From the NCBI GenBank assembly GCA_947561715.1, contig OX387202.1, positions 20,783,001-20,847,000 on the forward strand: a stretch of DNA of 64,000 nucleotides, given 5' to 3'. The translations under genes and the position numbers were made by a program. Shown one piece after another: positions 49,733 to 60,268 of the stretch. Below the pieces are notes generated by a model, which worked only from the letters and a program-made list of their open reading frames with translations, was not told the DNA's origin and ran no database searches. Position 1 is the stretch's first letter. The number at the start of each line of letters is the position of its first letter. Origin of the DNA: Ascidia mentula (taxonomy: Eukaryota; Chordata; Ascidiacea; Phlebobranchia; Ascidiidae).

Positions 49733-50342
49733 CAGAAAACAACAACAGTTGAACTGAAAGAAAAAGTATTAAAATTGCAAACAGATGTTGAAGAAGCAAA
49801 AGTGAAGTAAATATCCTTGAACAATATAGCAGGAGAGAATGCATTTAAATATGTATGTTCGCAATTTTAATACTTTTTCTTTCAGTTCAACTGTTGTTGT
49901 TTTCTGTGTTTTTTAAAAACAAATATTTTGAGTAACATAAACTAAAGAAGAATGCACCGACCAAATTGCAATTGCCAAACACATGGGAGTATTGATTAAA
50001 AAAACTGATCTGGCATCTCACACAGAATACCTGTGAGAACAACAAGCAGCTCATCAAAATAATCCCCACCGATAACTGAAAGTTTATCTTAAGGAAAATC
50101 AAGAATTAAATATTTTTAACAAATCAAATCTGCATTTCCCTAACTCCAAAGAAACAACTTTCAACTTGCAAAATGTTTTCATGACAGAAAGTTTGACAAG
50201 ACAAAACCGAAAATTATTCAACACTTGCTTGCAGCACAAAAAAAGACAAGCCTTTAAGTATATTTGGACAAACAATGGGACAATACTACTTCGTGAAAAT
50301 GATGTAAGTAAGATCAGAGCCATAACTCAACTGCTGATTTGA
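49733..50342 (+). pseudogene. LINE ORF1/FP-type protein relic with an internal hairpin
   Basis: The frame at 50085-50342 reads YLKENQELNIF, then TRQNRKLFNTCLQHKKRQ and AFKYIWTNNGTILLREND. It ends in a TGA and matches the C-terminal domain of FP-type proteins found in LINE ORF1s (RxLF, then YKYxWTxNGxIxLR). Upstream, 49745-49808 encodes a coiled-coil-like VELKEKVLKLQTDVEEAK. Frames between are broken. The coiled-coil part forms one arm (49733-49778) of a perfect 46-bp inverted repeat with 49861-49906. Family assignment is from memory of the motif and is tentative. Confidence 0.5.
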
Positions 50343-50678
50343 AACAACATTGAACTTCCATCTCTATAAAGCAAAGTATTGTATTTACATTTTTTTGTTA
50401 TTTAATGTAAACAATGACTGTATTTTATACAAATCTACTACACAACATGTGTGTTTCTTGTTTTCCCGCCATTATTCAGGGGTTCTTTGTGAAACCAAAC
50501 GCGATCGAATATTTCAAGAACAGCAACCGCGATGCCCAGAAGATCGGGTCGATGGGACTCAACAGTCTCTGTGTTGTCACCTCACCGGACGAGAACGTCT
50601 TTGTAAGTCCCTGGTGTATGTAGGAGTAAAAGTGGGCTTTCGTGTGTTTACTAGAGATGAACACTTGTTAAATCGAAC

Positions 50679-50935
50679 CTCGCTGTGAGATCCTGTATAG
50701 TTGGACGATTCCGTCTTACCATGCAAAACATGTAACACTTAAAATCATAAAACGAATGTAATAAAGTTTAATAATATGTATGTTGCCTACACAAAAAGCA
50801 CTTGTTTAAACAGGATCAGTCTGGTATAATACAAGGGAAATATACGTTGATTCCTTTAAGCATGTGATTTTTTGTGTAATATTACTGAACATTGACCGGC
50901 AGCTGTAGTTTCGATCCACACTTTCTATACTAGAA
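50679..50935 (+). mobile_element. 3' tail of the decayed gag-pol element
   Basis: CTCGCTGTGAGATCCTGTAT and about 255 bp following match 20970-21225. It lies in the intron between the two PH exons of copy C and is the only part of the element there. Confidence 0.8.
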
Positions 50936-53055
50936 GTTACGCCACCTCTATTTCACTACAGACGCAGACAGGTTTGTGGGAGATTGTGGTGTACGGGAGG
51001 AAGCACACCCTCCGACTCAGCACGGAGGTAGAGGAAGACGCGAACATCTGGAGCAGTGAGATCCAGGCTATGATAGATGGACAACCTCTGATTATCACCA
51101 AAACAAAGATCCTAATGGACAAGATCAAGGTACAGAAGTGTAGAATTGAAACTGAGCTTGTTGCTTGGAGTAATCTGCTTACAGGGCAACTGCTTCGATC
51201 TAATATGTCGGTAATGTGTCTGGTGATATCTTGCCACTTAGGTAGCCAGGCGAAAAGCTTCTTGCATTGAAATTACCTGCTTAAAAAACACATCAGGAAA
51301 TATTATTACAATGTTGTTAACAAAACGACTCTGCCCAAAGCATTTCATTATTTCACTTATATTTAGCATGTTGCCCATAGTGTATGAAAATATGACTAAA
51401 ATTTGTGTATGTTGCAACAACGTTCCGATGACAATGAAAAGGAGATCGACTTAATCTACAAGAGGAACCCAATCTTCAGGCAATCAAGCGAACCTTTAAT
51501 ATCCCCTTTGCTATCCCTTCCATACGAACAGGTGACCCTGCAATTATTACAACTATCCGTCCCAGAATCCAATACTAACGCAAACTTAATAGTGCTGCAA
51601 GTATACACGTGGTTGTCATAAAACCACGATGACGTCAACATCATCTTAACCGAACTATCTGTGACGTAACATTGCTCACATTGTTGTGTTGCTAACGAAC
51701 CAAGTTGATTATTCCAAAAAAATTAAAAAATTAATAGTTTCGCTACTTAGAAAAAAAAGGCATAGAAATCATAATCAACCGTTGTTCGCTCACAGGTGCC
51801 CTCTCGTGACGACCACTACACGTTGAGGGACGAGGCTGTGAGGATTTTTAACGTCCTCCTTCAAATGGAAGAACGGACTTTTCAGAACATTGAGGAGGAA
51901 GCGAAATCACTCCAGGAAAAAATCGTTTTTAAATTTTGCTTTTTAATATTTCTCGGAATTCCCGCCTGTAATTGAGTTTCCTCCCCTATATATTTGCACA
52001 TGTTATGACGTTTGTCAGGTAATTGTGGATCTTCCTTTGCAATGAGTGGGGAATGATGTTCACAGATCACAATTTATATCAAAGTTTTACTTGACGTCAA
52101 TCAGCATTCAAAGCAGACAATCAAAAAGCATTGCGACACCGTCCAGCCAACAAACCATCTATCTGTTCGTTTCAGGCGATCATGCGAGTGTGCCACGGCT
52201 CCAAGCTATTCCAGGACGAGCTTTATCTCCAATTAATCAAACAAACCGCCATCTACACCCTCCAACTCACCACAGACGAGCAAATGTGTGACCAGCTTCA
52301 TGTGACGTCATGTCCGCATTACTGGCATCTCATAGCTTGTATGTGTTGCGCGTACCGCCCATCACGTCCCGTGCTGTCTTACCTGAAGCTGCATCTAAAG
52401 AGGTATGACGTCACCAAAGTGTGTAAATAACTTGGTTATCAAATGTAGAGTTCGAGGAACCCTTAACACAAAAGGTTTACTGAATTTGGGGGTTCTTGGT
52501 TAAGTTAAACAATCGTTATAGGTTTCGCAGACGAAAATTTTGTGAATATCTGATCTGAGCGCTAATTCTAAAACATCTCTAACCCCACTTTTGTTGGTAA
52601 ACCAGAATTTATTGCTTGCCTCAATGCTTTGTATTTCCAGTGAATTTGAAACGAAATGCTCGTTTAATGAGAGATAAGCCAAGAAATATCTTAAGCTTTC
52701 ACGCCCACCGACGATTTTGCCGGGCAAAACTGGTGGGGCGTGCGCCACTGAGAAGCACTTGCTACTAAGCAGTAGTTTTGCATTACAGCGGGTCGGGTTA
52801 TCTTACCTCACGCTGTTGACTGCACACAAATGTGCCATAAGATGCCTGGGAATCTGTACAGTAATGATTATTCAGGGATCCTTTTCACCGTTTGTTTATT
52901 AACATCCGTTACCAGGGTACAAGAGCGATTTCCTGGTACTCTTGGTGGAGCTTATGCTTAGTTCGGTGAAAATGCGCTAAGTCAGCAGACGTCACGTCGA
53001 CGTGAGATGGTTCCTTCCATTGCTGAGATTTGTGCTGTGCTGGAGATGAGGGACC

Positions 53056-53201
53056 TTAAAGCGGGTGCTTCGTAACGTGTATTTTTCTGAATGCGCGTCG
53101 TTGCCAGAAAACGCTTAATTGTTTCGAGACACGCAGAAAAAGGCAACACTAAAAGCAAAACTTATCACGCTTCAGTGAATTCAAGGGTGGCATCCGCCAC
53201 A
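53056..53201 (-). repeat. 3' LTR of the intact retrotransposon
   Basis: 146 bp, minus-strand start TGTGGCGGATGCC and end ACCCGCTTTAA. No difference from the LTR at 56943-57088 was found by eye. Confidence 0.9.
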
Positions 53202-56200
53202 TTACTCCCCCCCAGAAGCGGGATGTTGTTTTTTTGGTCGCCCTCTTTTACGAGCTTGCCCAACAGGTACCGGTTTGGAGCAGTCAACAATAGCAGGTTT
53301 AAGGCGATCAATCGAAATGGTATGTTCAACACCTGAAATGTTTATCACAAAATACTTTTCGTGACGAGCAGACACTTTAAAAGGACCATCATACGGTGGC
53401 GAAAGTGGGGGGCGATATCCATCTTTACGCACAAAAACATATGTGCAATTGCGTAACGAAGGTGGCACAAATACACGAGTTCGACAATGGCGCGACATGG
53501 GCTGCGGTAATAATGTTTGAATCGCGCGACGAAGAGTTTGTACAAACTCGGAATACTTGATAGACGTGTCTGCAGCAGCAGGAAAATCCCCAGGTTGGGA
53601 AATGGTTGAGCCGTAAACGAGTTCCGCGCTTGACGTGGTGAGATCTTCTTTTGGCATGTTACGTATGCCGAGCAGAACCCAGGGCAGCTCGTCAATCCAA
53701 TTTGGATTAGCCGATCTAGCCATCAGGCTGCTTTTGAGTTGACGGTGAAATCGCTCCACCAATCCGTTAGCCTGTGGGTGGAACGCTGTAGTGCAGTGGT
53801 GTTTAATTCCCATGAGCTGGCAAATGTTCTTCCACAATTCAGATGTAAACTGCGGGCCTCTGTCAGACGATATTTCCGTTGGGATCCCGAAGCGGGCAAT
53901 CCAATGAAATATAAACGCTCTTGCGCAAGTGACGGTTGTCGCATCAGACATTGGAATGGCTTCTGGCCATCGTGTAAAGCGGTCGACGATGGTAAGCAAG
54001 TATCTACTTCCTTGTGATGGCGGCAGAGGGCCAACAATATCAATATTAACATGGTAAAATCGCGCTTTGGGGATTTCATAACGATGAAGAGGAGAACGTA
54101 CGTGTGTTTGGATCTTTGCACGTTGGCATTGCAAGCATTGCCGAGCCCACTCTGCAACTTGCTTGTTCAAACCATGCCACACAAACCTTGACGAAATCAT
54201 TTTGCGTGTTGTTCTGATTGATGGATGGGCTAGACCATGAATAGCGTCGAACACCTTTCTTTGCCATGATTGCGGGATGATTGGTCTGCAAACACCAGTG
54301 GACACATCACATAAAAGTCTCACCTGTGAGGTGTCCATCACAACTTCCTTAATTTGTAAGTTGGATACGGCAGTGCGGTAAGCTTGTACTTCGGGAACAT
54401 GCTGCGCTTTGGCAAGAGCAATGTGATCCAAATTGATTGCAGGATTTTCAATGGAGCCAATCACTGCTCTGGATAAGGTATCAGCAACACAATTGTATTT
54501 ACCTTGTACATGGCGAAGGTCCGTTGTATATTCGGATATGGCGGACAAGTGGCGCTGTTGTCTTGCTGACCATGGATCCGATGCCCTTTGTAACGCAAAA
54601 GTCAACGGTTTGTGGTCGGTGTAGAGGGTAAATATGCGGCCCTCTAGGAAGTATCGGAAATGACGAATAGCCAGATGAGCCGCCAGCAACTCTCGGTCGA
54701 AAGCGCTGTATTTCATCTCGTTAGCACGAAAATGACGGCTAAAAAATGCAAGAGGTTTCCAAACCCCGTTTACATGCTGTTCAAGCACCGCTCCTACAGC
54801 CCTATCGGATGCATCAACAGTCAGGGCGACTGTGGCATCAGGATGTGGGTGGTTAAGTTTGGTTGCATTTACCAGTGCAAGTTTTGCTGCGTCAAAAGCA
54901 CATTGCAAATCACGAGACCACTGCAGCTGAGCATTCCTTTTTGACATGGAATTATAAATGGGGAACATGATACTTGCGGCAGAAGGAATAAATCTGTGAT
55001 AAAAGTTTATCATTCCAGCAAATCTCTGCAAACCTTTAACCGTGGTGGGCCGAGGAAATTTTTCTATGACTTCCACTTTACTGGGCATAGGTTTTGCGCC
55101 TTCGGCATCAACCAAATGACCTAGAAACTGGATTTGTTTTTTTCCAAAAACACATTTGTTTAAGTTGATTAAAAGGCCGCATTCCTGCAGGCGGCGGAAA
55201 AGCTGTTCTAGGTGTAATTTATGTTGACTTGGGGAACTGCTGGCCACCAGTATGTCGTCCAGGTAAACAAAAACAAATGGTAATGATTGACATACCTGGT
55301 CCATAAGCCGTTGAAAAGTCTGGGCTGCATTTTTCAGACCAAAAGGCATTCTTAAGAATTCAAACAGTCCAAACGGAGTTATGATAGCAGTTTTTTGGAT
55401 GTCTTTCTCGGCAACAGGGACCTGGTGGTAGCCCCGAACTAGGTCGATCTTCGAAAATATCGTGGAGCCGGACAACCGCGATGTGAAGTCTTGGATGTGC
55501 GGAATGCTGTAGCGATCTGGCTGGGTGGACACATTTAGGCGGCGGTAGTCACCGCAGGGGCGCCATTCACCTGATGGCTTTGGAACCATATGTAGTGGTG
55601 CGGCCCAAGGACTGGATGAACGACGAATGATACCCATTTGAAGCATCTTGGCAAACTCCGCTCTAGCGATTGCAAGCTTTTCGGGGGATAAACGACGTGC
55701 CTTTGCATGAACCGGTGGTCCAGTTGTGCAAATGTGATGCTGGACCTTGTGTCTGGGTACAATGCTGGAAAACTTCGGTGCAGTTAAAGACGGAAATCGT
55801 GAGAGAAGTCTTGTAAAATCTTCAGTGGATGTGGTCAATTTGCAAATGCGCGACGATTTGTCATTTGTGGCCTTTATAGGAATGCTGACGAATGATGTTG
55901 AATGAACAAGGCAACTGTGGCGTAGGTCTACCAGCAAGGAATGTGCACGCAGAAAGTCGGCTCCCAGAAGAGGTTGCGATACAGCGGCAAGTATGAATTT
56001 CCAACGAAATTTGCCAGCTGCGAGTTCCAAGTTGAGTACCTTTTCCCCAAAAGTATTAATCCTGCTGCCGTTAGCTGCAATTAACTTGATTCCTTTAGCT
56101 TGCTGTTGACGAGCAAGACGTGATGCCGGAAAAACGCTTACCTCGGCGCCTGTATCAACTAAGAAATAACGACGAGTGGTTTGATCCCAAATGTGAAAAA

Positions 56201-56282
56201 GGTTATGAGCTTTGCCGGCCGATGAAGTAACTAACAACGGCCGGCTGACGAGTTTCCCTGGAAACTGCAGGGAGGTTGACAT
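53202..56282 (-). CDS. pol: Pol polyprotein (protease, RT, RNase H, integrase)
   Basis: 1026 codons, uninterrupted. Domains in order: protease with [11 protein letters not shown] (Asp43); reverse transcriptase with [13 protein letters not shown] (Asp280) and FVYLDDIL (YLDD 340-343); RNase H with [13 protein letters not shown] (Asp490), Glu531 and YTDHKPL (Asp556); integrase zinc finger His682, His686, Cys716, Cys719; integrase core Asp748, Asp807 and Glu843 in the spacing D-58-D-35-E. The frame runs through the polypurine tract and stops at the LTR edge. It overlaps gag by 52 nt in the -1 frame, so expression by -1 frameshifting or re-initiation is likely. All catalytic residues are present. 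Confidence 0.95.
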   Translation of the reverse strand: MSTSLQFPGKLVSRPLLVTSSAGKAHNLFHIWDQTTRRYFLVDTGAEVSVFPASRLARQQQAKGIKLIAANGSRINTFGEKVLNLELAAGKFRWKFILAAVSQPLLGADFLRAHSLLVDLRHSCLVHSTSFVSIPIKATNDKSSRICKLTTSTEDFTRLLSRFPSLTAPKFSSIVPRHKVQHHICTTGPPVHAKARRLSPEKLAIARAEFAKMLQMGIIRRSSSPWAAPLHMVPKPSGEWRPCGDYRRLNVSTQPDRYSIPHIQDFTSRLSGSTIFSKIDLVRGYHQVPVAEKDIQKTAIITPFGLFEFLRMPFGLKNAAQTFQRLMDQVCQSLPFVFVYLDDILVASSSPSQHKLHLEQLFRRLQECGLLINLNKCVFGKKQIQFLGHLVDAEGAKPMPSKVEVIEKFPRPTTVKGLQRFAGMINFYHRFIPSAASIMFPIYNSMSKRNAQLQWSRDLQCAFDAAKLALVNATKLNHPHPDATVALTVDASDRAVGAVLEQHVNGVWKPLAFFSRHFRANEMKYSAFDRELLAAHLAIRHFRYFLEGRIFTLYTDHKPLTFALQRASDPWSARQQRHLSAISEYTTDLRHVQGKYNCVADTLSRAVIGSIENPAINLDHIALAKAQHVPEVQAYRTAVSNLQIKEVVMDTSQVRLLCDVSTGVCRPIIPQSWQRKVFDAIHGLAHPSIRTTRKMISSRFVWHGLNKQVAEWARQCLQCQRAKIQTHVRSPLHRYEIPKARFYHVNIDIVGPLPPSQGSRYLLTIVDRFTRWPEAIPMSDATTVTCARAFIFHWIARFGIPTEISSDRGPQFTSELWKNICQLMGIKHHCTTAFHPQANGLVERFHRQLKSSLMARSANPNWIDELPWVLLGIRNMPKEDLTTSSAELVYGSTISQPGDFPAAADTSIKYSEFVQTLRRAIQTLLPQPMSRHCRTRVFVPPSLRNCTYVFVRKDGYRPPLSPPYDGPFKVSARHEKYFVINISGVEHTISIDRLKPAIVDCSKPVPVGQARKRGRPKKQHPASGGE

Positions 56283-56917
56283 TTCTTTGCCTTTTCACCA
56301 AAGCGCTGATGGTAAAAACAAAGTCTCTGATTTGCTGCAGTGCGTGTCGATGCACGTGGAGACGCCGCGAGCATGTTGCGCTTGTCTACCTTTGCGACAG
56401 CCGTGAACGCGTAGCGCTCCTCGCTTCTTGCCTGCCAAAGAGTGGTAGCACGTCGTGCAAAAACACGTGGGTCGTCAAAATATTCTTTTGCGAGTATAAT
56501 TCGTATTTCTTCGGGCATCCTTTGCAGAAAGATATAACGAAAAAGGAAACACGGCTTATGACGGCCTAACAATGACAGCATCTCATCCATTAATTCTGCT
56601 GGAGATCGGTCTCCAAGTTCAGATGCATGTAACAGTTTATGCGCTCTTTCATAATCTGAGCAGTCGTAAGTGTTTATCAAACGTTGCTTTAGGTAATTGT
56701 ACTTATCGTGATCCGGTGGGTTTTCCAATAAATCCAATAGTCTACCGGCGCTTGCTTGATCCAGGGACGAAACAACGTAAAAATATTTCGTTTCATCAGC
56801 AGAAATGCTTCGTAGCGCAAACTGGGCTTCTGCTTGCTGAAACCATATTCTTGGTTGCTGTGTCCAAAACGTTGGCAGTTTCATAGCAACTGCGTGCATG
56901 GCAGGAGTTTCTTCCAT
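56231..56917 (-). CDS. gag: Gag polyprotein with CHCC zinc finger
   Basis: 228 codons starting [15 protein letters not shown], with a capsid-like middle ([31 protein letters not shown]). Near the C-terminus is [18 protein letters not shown], a C-H-C-C finger typical of CsRn1-type elements instead of the usual CCHC. Ends 52 nt inside pol. The start is the first Met after the primer site. Confidence 0.9.
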   Translation of the reverse strand: MEETPAMHAVAMKLPTFWTQQPRIWFQQAEAQFALRSISADETKYFYVVSSLDQASAGRLLDLLENPPDHDKYNYLKQRLINTYDCSDYERAHKLLHASELGDRSPAELMDEMLSLLGRHKPCFLFRYIFLQRMPEEIRIILAKEYFDDPRVFARRATTLWQARSEERYAFTAVAKVDKRNMLAASPRASTRTAANQRLCFYHQRFGEKAKKCQPPCSFQGNSSAGRC

Positions 56918-56942
56918 ATCCTCAAACGTCAGGGGTCACCAA

Positions 56943-57088
56943 TTAAAGCGGGTGCTTCGTAACGTGTATTTTTCTGAATGCGCGTCGTTGCCAGAAAACG
57001 CTTAATTGTTTCGAGACACGCAGAAAAAGGCAACACTAAAAGCAAAACTTATCACGCTTCAGTGAATTCAAGGGTGGCATCCGCCACA
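56943..57088 (-). repeat. 5' LTR of the intact retrotransposon
   Basis: 146 bp, same sequence as the LTR at 53056-53201. On its right the myosin exon resumes at ACCTGGTCACTG. Confidence 0.9.
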
Positions 57089-58128
57089 ACCTGGTCACTG
57101 TGATTAACTGCTATGGTGGCGCAACATGCGAAATCTACATCAACTCTTTCACCACTGCTGGAAAGGCAAGTAGAGCATTGCTGCAAATTGTAATGTCGAA
57201 CACTCGGAAGTATTTCTTGTATAATTTTGAATTGTATTTTCTTCTGATGATCCGGTTTTGTTGGTTGGTGGCAAACATGCTTCTTTTTCAATATTTGTTA
57301 TTAAATTATGTTCTGCATTTTTATGTGTTCAGAAGCGTTTCGTTGTTTTAGTTACAAAATATTTTTACTTTAAATTAGAGGAGTTACTTTAGACAGTTTA
57401 CGTCCAACTTTGGTGTTCAGGTTGTCCAGAAACTCCAGCATGGAATGAACGTGGAAGGGAATAAGAACACGTTCGCATTATTCGAACACAAGGGCGATGT
57501 TGACAGAGCGATTGAACCAAACACTTTCCTCGCTGATATCGTTGCAAAGTTCGAACAGTAAGTTGCCGTTCGAACTTTTTACTTTATTTGAGAAGTCTAG
57601 TTACAAATTCGTTGCAAGAAATTGGTCACACAGCTCAAAGAAGAAAATAAAAATATTATCGTACAAAGTAGATTTCGTAAATATTTAAAATATTTGAATT
57701 TTTTATCAAACATGGAAACTTGGGGTGTTACAAAATCATGTCGTTTGCATCTGACTACCAAATGTAGATGGAGGAGATTGAGAGGAATGCCGCAAGAAGA
57801 CGCCGTGGTCAGTATCACAATAATCTCACTAAACAATAAGACTGGAGTTTTGTGTTATTGGATGTCGGTGCATCTCTGCCCGTGGTTGATATTTATTGGC
57901 ATTGTATTTGGGTGCTTGATGTTTAAATATTATTCGCATAATTTTATGTTCAGCATATTTCGCGTTCTCTTCATTCCGTCTAATTCCTTTTATCTCAACA
58001 ATTTGTTTCAGGCTGAATATGTTAACCTTGCACGTCGGTGGCCCGGATACGGATCCTACTTGTTTAAAGTTGAAAATCACGACGCGCAGTTCGGTCAAAC
58101 CCTTCTCACTCTGGCGATATCGGCGCAG

Positions 58129-59654
58129 GTTTTCGGTGACTGGAAATTCTATTTATCGAGTAATTTATTTCGAGTTCAGGAATCAATTCTACAAAACTTC
58201 ACTCTCTCCATGCCATCTACATTCTGCCATGGAATGCAACCGGCAGACGCATCAGACGCGTCTGTGTCCTCCACAAACTGCTGCGTTAAGTTTGGTTATT
58301 ACACAAGAGTGTATAAGGTCTAACCTTGGGAGGTGACAAGAAAATGATTTGTAAAGGAAAGCCAAAGCTAGTATGCTACTCATGCCGAAGCAAACGTTTC
58401 AAACACCACTGTGTTCATCATCAGTGCCAAGTAAGAATGAGTTGCAGCAACGTGTGCGCAGAGGGAGGCAGGTAACTGAACAGACAAAAACAACAACACA
58501 AATGAAACACGTGACAGACGCCACTCGAAAGCCCACGGCCGTGACGTCATCATTTGGGCTGCAATGAGGACCTGGGTGTTGACAAGAAACCTTGTTACAC
58601 AATTTACCCTCACATAAAACCTTTCCCATAAGTCGGAGAAATGGCGCCGCGATATCCGCACATTTCTGTAAATATTTGGGGTGAATTGGCGTGACTGTAT
58701 TTTGGGGTTTATCAGAGAAAGCCAAAATGAACTGAATCAAATTTACTGACATCCTCGAATCAGAAATCAACTGTCAAATCTGATGGATCAATGTTTATAT
58801 TTACATGGATTATCAACATAAAGCATGGAAACGGTTGCATGCGATATTACAACAACGACATGATATACAAGGAATGATAAAACGGAATATGTTGTCAATA
58901 TCTAATTGACACGTTGACATAATTCTATGGAAGAAGTGCCATCCGAAACACACAGAATGTAATAATAAGTAGTGTCGACGTCATATTTGCAATTATTATG
59001 TTGTTTTTTTTCTGGCATCAACCGTTTTTTTATTAACGTCGGATAATAATCACGCTGTAAACCAAGTTTACCTCATTTACGGCGAACGTGCTATTCGTTC
59101 GTTGACACTTCCAGCAACAAGCCGCCTTTTCAAATGAGTCACGTGGTAATCCGAACTCAAATAACCCGGTATGCATTTTCTATATAGGCCACATGTCTTT
59201 TGCGTAAAAAAGATACGAAGGGACAGAGGACAAAGGACATATAGGACAGAGACATTTTGTACGCGTGGTTTGTAACGTGTTAATCCTCGTGCGCTTGTTT
59301 ATTATATATTAAACTGATCGATTGACTGTGGGTTTGATAGCAGCCTTTTTATCAGGAGTCAGATATACGTCAGTGTTATTATTTGTGTAGACGTTTTAAG
59401 TAACGCCCTACAAATACCAAGATAATAACAAACATGCAGAAAGGTGAAGTTTTCGCTATTAACACAAAAATTGTAAGGATTTGTGGAATAAATTCGGTTC
59501 GGTATAATTGCTTTCCTGTTATTTACGATTTAAAGCCTTTATCAAAACTGGTGAAAGTATTTACAATGTCTGTCAATAATTGTCAATTAACACGACGTTG
59601 CCATGGTAACTAACGACGCAATGTTAATTTTCGTCACTTAAACCTCCCCAACAA
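58129..59654. other. Spacer of unit 3
   Basis: Collinear with the unit 1 spacer from about 2468, joined directly to the cut myosin exon (ISAQ, then VFGDWKFY in a read-through frame). No gene supported. Confidence 0.55.
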
Positions 59655-60240
59655 TTATTCGCATTTCACTTTCATCTTAGAACTCATTATTCCGCTCCAT
59701 GAGTTTTTCCAATAATACCAACTCATAGTGTTGTAATCAGTAGAAGTTCTCGACCACGGACCATTGAGGTGGGCATCTGAACAACTACGATGCCACCAAG
59801 CTCCACCATCAGTCACAGCACAATTACCTCCATACCTGCAATTATAATTAAGTCGGTTGTCAACAACTCTGTGTTACAACTGATTTAAACTCAGTTAAAA
59901 CTTGTGTTTAACTAAAACTTTAACGCAACCGCCTGTTTCAGAGCAATTGATTTTTACAATTGTTGATTTAGGGTAGGCGGTTAACTTTGTCAACGAAAAT
60001 CAACTATTTGAGGAAATGCATTTCATCTTTATTAAAACAACTCGATTTACTTCGTTAGTAAAACAGAAATATAATCAGACACGTTGTATCATTATTACTC
60101 ACGTATCACGGTCTCTGTTGCGTGTTGAAAATCTCATCCCGTTTAGATTGTGGTGCCCAGTCATGGAATCTCCTATATTCCCCGAATATCCGGATATAGT
60201 AATTGTGTAAGAACTTCCTTCATCGCCAATGCTGAAAGTA
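59655..60240 (-). pseudogene. Ficolin-like gene, copy 3, last two exons only
   Basis: Exons 60103-60240 ([30 protein letters not shown]) and 59655-59835 ([29 protein letters not shown]) have correct splice sites (donor gtgagt, acceptor ttgcag) and phases. The rest of the gene upstream is replaced at 60269 by retrotransposon pol in the same strand, because of the tandem duplication. It encodes a third, distinct version of the ligand-domain end. Without signal peptide and collagen exons it is probably not expressed as a lectin. Confidence 0.85.
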
Positions 60241-60268
60241 CTGAAAACAACAATGTCATAATGTTTAA

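Larger units (their letters stand above)
53056..57088 (-). mobile_element. Intact Ty3/gypsy-type LTR retrotransposon, probable CsRn1 clade
   Basis: 4033 bp, minus orientation. LTRs 53056-53201 and 56943-57088 are 146 bp and read identical. The primer site next to the 5' LTR (56932-56941, TGGTGACCCC on the minus strand) fits tRNA-Trp, as used by CsRn1-type elements. The polypurine tract GGGGGGGAGTAA (53202-53213) abuts the 3' LTR. Flanks share ACC, and the uninterrupted paralogue reads GGACCTGGTCAC at 23320, so the insertion is clean inside a FERM exon. Gag and pol are both open. Likely young and possibly autonomous. Confidence 0.9.
50480..58128 (+). pseudogene. Myosin-X-like tail, copy C, interrupted by an LTR retrotransposon
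   Basis: Exons: 50480-50602 (PH, FFVKPNAIEYFKNSNRD), 50972-51129, about 51421-51531, 51796-51915, 52176-52402, 52916-53055 continued at 57089-57175, 57421-57557, a remnant at about 57766-57807, and 58012-58128. Lesions: the acceptor of the third exon is AA instead of AG (CAACAACG at 51416-51423); the donor after 51915 is deleted (CAGGAAAAA); TAG at 52959-52961; the retrotransposon lies within the FERM exon; the exons between 57557 and the remnant are deleted; and the last exon is cut at ISAQ and joined to spacer sequence. It retains the PH exon that copy B lost, and no stop where copy B has TAA. Clearly non-functional. Confidence 0.88.
55164..60268. repeat. 5105-bp tandem duplication, first copy
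   Basis: Positions from 55164 recur exactly 5105 bp later from 60269 to the window end. Only two differences were noticed: TATTCT or TCTTCT at 56486/61591 (Tyr or Asp in gag) and TTATGAG or TTATAAG near 56208/61313 (His or Tyr in pol). The left breakpoint is inside pol, the right inside ficolin intron 4. The junction has short shared sequence (GTTTAA, TT). Confidence 0.9.

Noticed and set aside
53723..54157. Small ORFs overlapping pol on both strands (53345-56886)
   Set aside because: All lie in other frames of the 1026-codon pol or of gag and have no motifs.
57622..58323. 233-codon ORF spanning myosin exon, intron and spacer
   Set aside because: It reads through a donor (GTCAGT at 57808), a full intron and an acceptor before the real exon, then into spacer. 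The open frame is accidental, and its copy at 62727-63428 is just the duplication.
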